Shown here one piece after another: positions 6,233 to 8,878 of a stretch of 8,878 bases of DNA (the stretch's first letter is position 1; each line of letters begins with the position of its first letter). The notes below the pieces were generated by a model, which did not search any database, was not told the DNA's origin, and was given only the letters and a program-made list of their open reading frames with translations. Position numbers and translations under genes: made by a program. Origin of the DNA: Deltaproteobacteria bacterium (GTDB lineage Bacteria; Desulfobacterota; Syntrophia; Syntrophales; UBA2210); assembly GCA_016935935.1 (NCBI GenBank), contig JAFGPZ010000330.1, forward strand, positions 1 through 8,878. The letters run 5' to 3'.

Positions 6233-7315
6233 ATGGATAACAAAAATAAATCCTATCTAATTCCCAGACGTAATTTCTTAAAAGAAGCCGGTTTAGTAAC
6301 TGGTGGCGCCGTTGCATCTGCCGGTGTTTTACCTCTTGGTGGGTGCTCTTCCGCCAAATATGCCTGCCCCTACTGCTCGACTGAACCGGTGTTTGGTAAC
6401 GCCGCCGATTTGAAAGCCCATATCCACGAGCAACATGCGTTCAACAATGTTGAGGGTCATGTGCGAACGCCTGTCCCATTTTGCATAAGTTTTGGATCCA
6501 TTCAGGATCGTGTCGAGAGTCCAGGGGTTTCGTTCATGTCGGCTGACGACAATATACAGCGGCATATAGATGAACTGGAAAAGAGGGGATGGCCGACAAA
6601 TCCTACTCTTGAGATGCCTACGGATCTGACTGTTATGAGCGATGCCAAACTCAAACATCTTGGAGACATCGGCTGCGAGATGGCACTGGACGTGGTAAGA
6701 CTTTGGATAATGGACAGAGATGGTGTTTCCTGCGCAGACCAGTTAGCCTACGTGCGCGATCTGAAAGACGAACTGGAACAAGCTACCGGGACGCGGGTGC
6801 GATCCGCCAGAAGACCCTTTTCTTCTCACGATAAACACACCTATGCTATCTGCGAAGAAGTCGGCATAACATGGTATCATCTGTCTCCTTACTACCATTA
6901 TCTGCCCTTTCAAGCCACCGCACCCTTCAAGCACCCGGAATACAATATTGTGATATGTCCCAGGCCATCACTGCATTTATATGTTGACGCTGGGGATGTA
7001 GTCCCGGTTCCTGATCCGGTAAACGCGGGCAACTATTTCTGAGACAACATTTCGAATGTGGATCATTCGACATGGCACCGGGCGCTCCGTCATGCTTGTG
7101 AACTGAGACTTACTGATGGGACACACCAGGAGTCCAGGTGGTATCTGAATATGGTGGACCCGAAAGTAAGGAAAACAGCCGGCCTGGCTTGGTTTACGGA
7201 AATGCAGAGCTTTATGGACTGGTTGGATGAAAGGGTAAAAGCCGGATTGTTTGAAGTAATGTCGTTCGAGAAAATGCTTAGAATGCACGGGCATGGACCG
7301 CTGATAGATAGTTAG
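6233..7315 (+). CDS. Tat-exported lipoprotein with polysaccharide-deacetylase-like domain, interrupted by an in-frame TGA
   Basis: The start has GGAGGAG seven bases upstream. P11-R-R-N-F-L-K17 is a twin-arginine motif followed by a hydrophobic stretch and the lipobox L35-G-G-C38, so the protein is Tat-exported and lipid-anchored. C45-x2-C48-x14-H63-x4-H68 forms a C2H2 finger-like metal site. Residues about 75-265 resemble a divergent NodB/polysaccharide deacetylase barrel: a LGDIGCEMALDVVR segment where motif 2 would be, and an R-P-F-S-S-H segment like motif 3. The usual aspartate and histidine metal ligands are not clearly kept, so activity is uncertain. Codon 270 (7040-7042) is TGA. The same frame then continues 90 codons (RALRHACELR, GTHQESRWYLNMV, SFMDWLDERV) to TAG. 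The continuation has no credible start of its own: a GTG at 7058 lacks a ribosome binding site. Readthrough gives about 360 residues. Sec insertion or a nonsense mutation (for example Trp TGG to TGA) are both possible. Confidence 0.82.
7052..7070 (+). promoter_or_regulatory. SECIS-like hairpin ten bases after the in-frame TGA
   Basis: TCGAATG (7052-7058) pairs perfectly with CATTCGA (7064-7070) around the loop TGGAT. The loop begins 16 nt after the TGA. Bacterial SECIS elements are short hairpins with the loop about 16-37 nt after the UGA and with G at one of the first two loop positions. In E. coli fdhF the loop lies at nearly the same distance and contains GGU. Here the second and third loop bases are GG, followed by A. 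The geometry fits, but a chance hairpin remains possible. Confidence 0.4.
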
Positions 7316-7319
7316 GTTC

Positions 7320-7486
7320 CCGCTCAAATGGTGCAACACGCTCCGCGTCGCTGGCAGGCTTTTCAGGCAGGACCTTGATCGCCATATCCCGCCCGAGTTT
7401 CCGGTCCTTCGCCTGGTATGCCTCCCCATACAGCCCTTATCGAGTTGCCCTCTGATTTTATAGTGCGACAGTGTTTTCCCGATCAT
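7320..7486 (-). pseudogene. Ser/Thr protein kinase N-lobe fragment with a one-base deletion
   Basis: From ATG at 7486 the minus strand reads MIGKTLSHYKIRGQLDKGCM, the typical beginning of Hanks-type kinases in which a Gly-rich loop follows. The frame then goes wrong. Adding one G to the run of four (C-run at 7424-7427 on the + strand) restores GEAYQAKDRKLGRDMAIKVL, including the ATP-binding VAIK-type lysine, and then an E-K-P-A-S-D-A-E-R stretch ending in F-E-R-E. Homology stops there, next to the end of the Tat lipoprotein gene. The activation loop, catalytic loop and all later domains are missing. The Gly-rich loop is also altered (D and C where G is usual). This is a dead fragment. Confidence 0.8.
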
Positions 7487-7506
7487 TGTTCTTTCTCTGT
7501 TTTTCC

Positions 7507-7539
7507 CGGCATCGAGATTGATAGAGCGTTTCGATGCCG
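7507..7539. repeat. 9-bp inverted repeat between DUF169 gene and kinase fragment
   Basis: CGGCATCGA at 7507-7515 pairs perfectly with TCGATGCCG at 7531-7539 across a 15-base loop. It lies 31 bp past the stop of the minus-strand DUF169 gene. In that direction no T-run follows, so a classical intrinsic terminator is not supported. It may be a weak terminator or a binding site. Confidence 0.5.
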
Positions 7540-7569
7540 ACTTGTCAGGCGTAGCGGGCGAAGCCTGTT

Positions 7570-8322
7570 TCATCCGTTTTTATATTCCCGGTTTATCTCC
7601 TCCATTACTTTCATGGAATATTGGCCTCTTTCCTCCTCGTTCAGAGTTGTGATGGGCAGTATCCACTCCATTTCCTTGAGATTTTCGATAAGCATCGGAA
7701 TCCGGTCAAACGGAATCGAGATAAGCACAAGACCTTCCGGCAGTAGTTTTTGCAATCTAATTCCATAACCGAGACCTGTTATGGTGTAGTTTGTTTCCCC
7801 GGTCACATAAGGATAAACGAATATCCAGGCACACGTCAGTACGGGCGTGATTTTTGTGGTGAGTGGTTTCCCGGATGAATAACTTAAGGCCCTGAGAATA
7901 ATTTCGGCCTGTTCCGTGTTGGCGGTAATAACCATCACGTCCGGTTCGAAAGACACTTTATCTATTGAAGAAAAGGCTACATATCGAACCGTATTCTTGG
8001 CCAGTTTCGGAACTTCATCGTATATTCTGCGGTTGGCGCGAGGCTCCTGATATATCTTTTCCTTCGCACCGATTTCACCGCTTTCAAAGAACGGTTCGGG
8101 CTCCATCATTCCCAGCAGCAGCCTCTCCATACAAGTGAAATTATCGCCAGCCGCAAAAAATGGATCGCGATCCTGAGCTTCCCTGAACATGCGGCAAATC
8201 GGCATGCTTGTGTCCAGCTTAGGCATTCCTTCCGGTCTGTTCAGCAGATATTTCATTCCCACAGGTTTCCACTGGAAACGAAACTTGTTCAATATTGAAT
8301 AGTCGCTTCGAGTCCCCTTCAT
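7570..8322 (-). CDS. DUF169 family protein
   Basis: This 250-residue protein matches the DUF169 (COG2043) pattern that I recall: an N-terminal PVGMKYL segment at 20-26, a central FFAAGDNFTCMERLLLGM stretch (55-72), a EIGAKEKIY segment, PDVMVITANTEQAEIILRAL (127-146), a LTC at 162-164 and a GLGYG.R loop followed by LPEGLVLISIPFDRIP. Cysteines 43, 64 and 164 fall in or near these conserved parts. There is no signal peptide, so it is cytoplasmic. The biochemical function of DUF169 is not established. Members are frequent in archaea and in anaerobic or uncultivated bacteria. The start is strongly supported by AAGGAG six bases before the ATG. It is flanked on both sides by kinase remnants on the same strand, and its intactness contrasts with them. 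Confidence 0.85.
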   Translation of the reverse strand: MKGTRSDYSILNKFRFQWKPVGMKYLLNRPEGMPKLDTSMPICRMFREAQDRDPFFAAGDNFTCMERLLLGMMEPEPFFESGEIGAKEKIYQEPRANRRIYDEVPKLAKNTVRYVAFSSIDKVSFEPDVMVITANTEQAEIILRALSYSSGKPLTTKITPVLTCAWIFVYPYVTGETNYTITGLGYGIRLQKLLPEGLVLISIPFDRIPMLIENLKEMEWILPITTLNEEERGQYSMKVMEEINREYKNG

Positions 8323-8365
8323 ATCGGTCTCCTTCTATTTATCTATCTAATTCAACCAGAAGATC

Positions 8366-8878
8366 TTACATGGTTTTTAGAGCGGACGGGTAGCTGGATG
8401 AAGTACGGCCTGCAACTTTCAGCCCTTGAATTTTGGTAAGCGCATTAATTATCTCTTCCGCAAGTCCATCACCGAACCATTCATTGTCTTTTCCAGAACT
8501 CATATCAGCGAACGGAAGTACGGCAATCGACGGCTGAGGTTCTTCGGAGCTTACCGCGGTCCGAGCAGAAAACACAAGAGTATTACCGTCAGGTGAAAGT
8601 GCAAAACCCTTACTAAAAGCAGTATTTACCTGATTAGGAGCTGCGATATGGGTTATTCTCAATCCTGTGCTCACCAAAGAATTTTTTGATGATAAGTGCC
8701 ATATGTAAGTAATTCCACCCCCAACTGTTAGGCTTACAATGATGATTATGGCCATATGGACTCGAGGAGTCTTACTGCTCAGACATTCATGGAGGATGCA
8801 GCCGAAAGCCCAGATGTCGGCTCGCTTGTCCACACTCTTGCCTTTAGCCTGCTCAGGGCTCATGTAGGCAGCAGTCCC
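8366..8878 (-). pseudogene. Chimeric remnant of a Ser/Thr kinase with TM, TolB-like and cyclase-associated modules (partial)
   Basis: The minus-strand frame is open from the right edge of the window, so the upstream part is outside. It starts in the kinase activation segment ([11 protein letters not shown], with the APE-type S-P-E) and reaches D-I-W-A-F-G-C-I-L of the C-lobe. After LSSK the rest of the C-lobe is missing and a TM segment follows (about 42-62 of the visible part). Next comes only the first blade of a TolB-like propeller ([14 protein letters not shown]), then directly [32 protein letters not shown] and [10 protein letters not shown]. That last module usually sits between such kinases or cyclases and TPR repeats. 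It breaks off and ends in TAA eight codons after GRTSS. The whole looks like a long multidomain kinase reduced by several in-frame deletions. A stable short chimera is less likely. Function as a kinase is excluded. Confidence 0.8.

Noticed and set aside
7040..7042. Reassigned genetic code with TGA as an amino acid
   Set aside because: The Sel1, 289-aa and fic genes all end at natural C termini with TGA, so TGA works as a stop in this genome.
6977..7573. Minus-strand 198-codon ORF as a real gene
   Set aside because: Only its part from the Met at 7486 up to the four-G run matches anything (kinase N-lobe). Beyond the frameshift it is the antisense of the Tat lipoprotein gene.
1..8878. CRISPR array, tRNA or rRNA genes, or an insertion sequence
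   Set aside because: No spaced palindromic repeats of CRISPR type, no cloverleaf or rRNA signature, and no transposase or terminal inverted repeats were seen.

Overview
The window reads as a piece of accessory chromosome from a large-genome, probably uncultivated, environmental bacterium. Exported proteins dominate: two Sec-exported proteins, a Sec lipoprotein, a Tat lipoprotein and a Sel1-repeat protein. There are also remnants of Hanks-type Ser/Thr kinases carrying a TM segment, a TolB-like propeller and an adenylate-cyclase-associated module, a combination typical of Acidobacteriota, KSB1/Zixibacteria/Latescibacterota-like and some Desulfobacterota genomes. I cannot name the phylum from sequence alone. 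Base composition changes along the window: the fic gene (4964-6016) is clearly GC-rich, while 3450-4950 is AT-rich. This suggests a mosaic built by transfer and decay. TGA closes at least three ordinary genes, so the standard code applies.

Left part (1-3449). Seven perfect copies of a 12-bp unit open the window, followed by a small GIY-YIG nuclease gene on the + strand. Then three minus-strand genes for exported proteins follow one another: a secreted 289-aa protein, a Sel1-repeat protein and a lipoprotein with a 28-residue internal duplication. The first two of these are each followed by the same 18-nt element just after the stop codon.

Middle part (3450-6232). This stretch looks decayed. 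It holds a helical ORF fragment without a start, a secreted NTF2-like gene broken by a one-base frameshift, a minus-strand ORF without a start, and an N-terminally clipped nucleotide-binding (TIR/deoxyribosyltransferase-like) gene. The last of these lies 15 bp upstream of a complete class II Fic AMP-transferase with a winged-helix C terminus. Five copies of CTTRCGACA, one about every 11.5 bp, lie immediately after fic.

Right part (6233-8878). A Tat-lipoprotein with a polysaccharide-deacetylase-like domain is interrupted by one in-frame TGA at codon 270, and the frame stays open for another 90 codons. A perfect 7-bp hairpin with a UGGAU loop starts 10 nt after the TGA, with geometry close to a bacterial SECIS. 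Selenocysteine insertion and a simple nonsense mutation are the two explanations to separate. Downstream, on the minus strand, an intact DUF169 gene sits between two kinase remnants: an N-lobe fragment with a one-base deletion, and a C-lobe fragment spliced to TM, propeller and cyclase-associated pieces with large internal gaps.

The strongest candidates for something new are the TGA/hairpin gene, the fic-associated repeat array, and the GIY-YIG gene with its 12-bp array.
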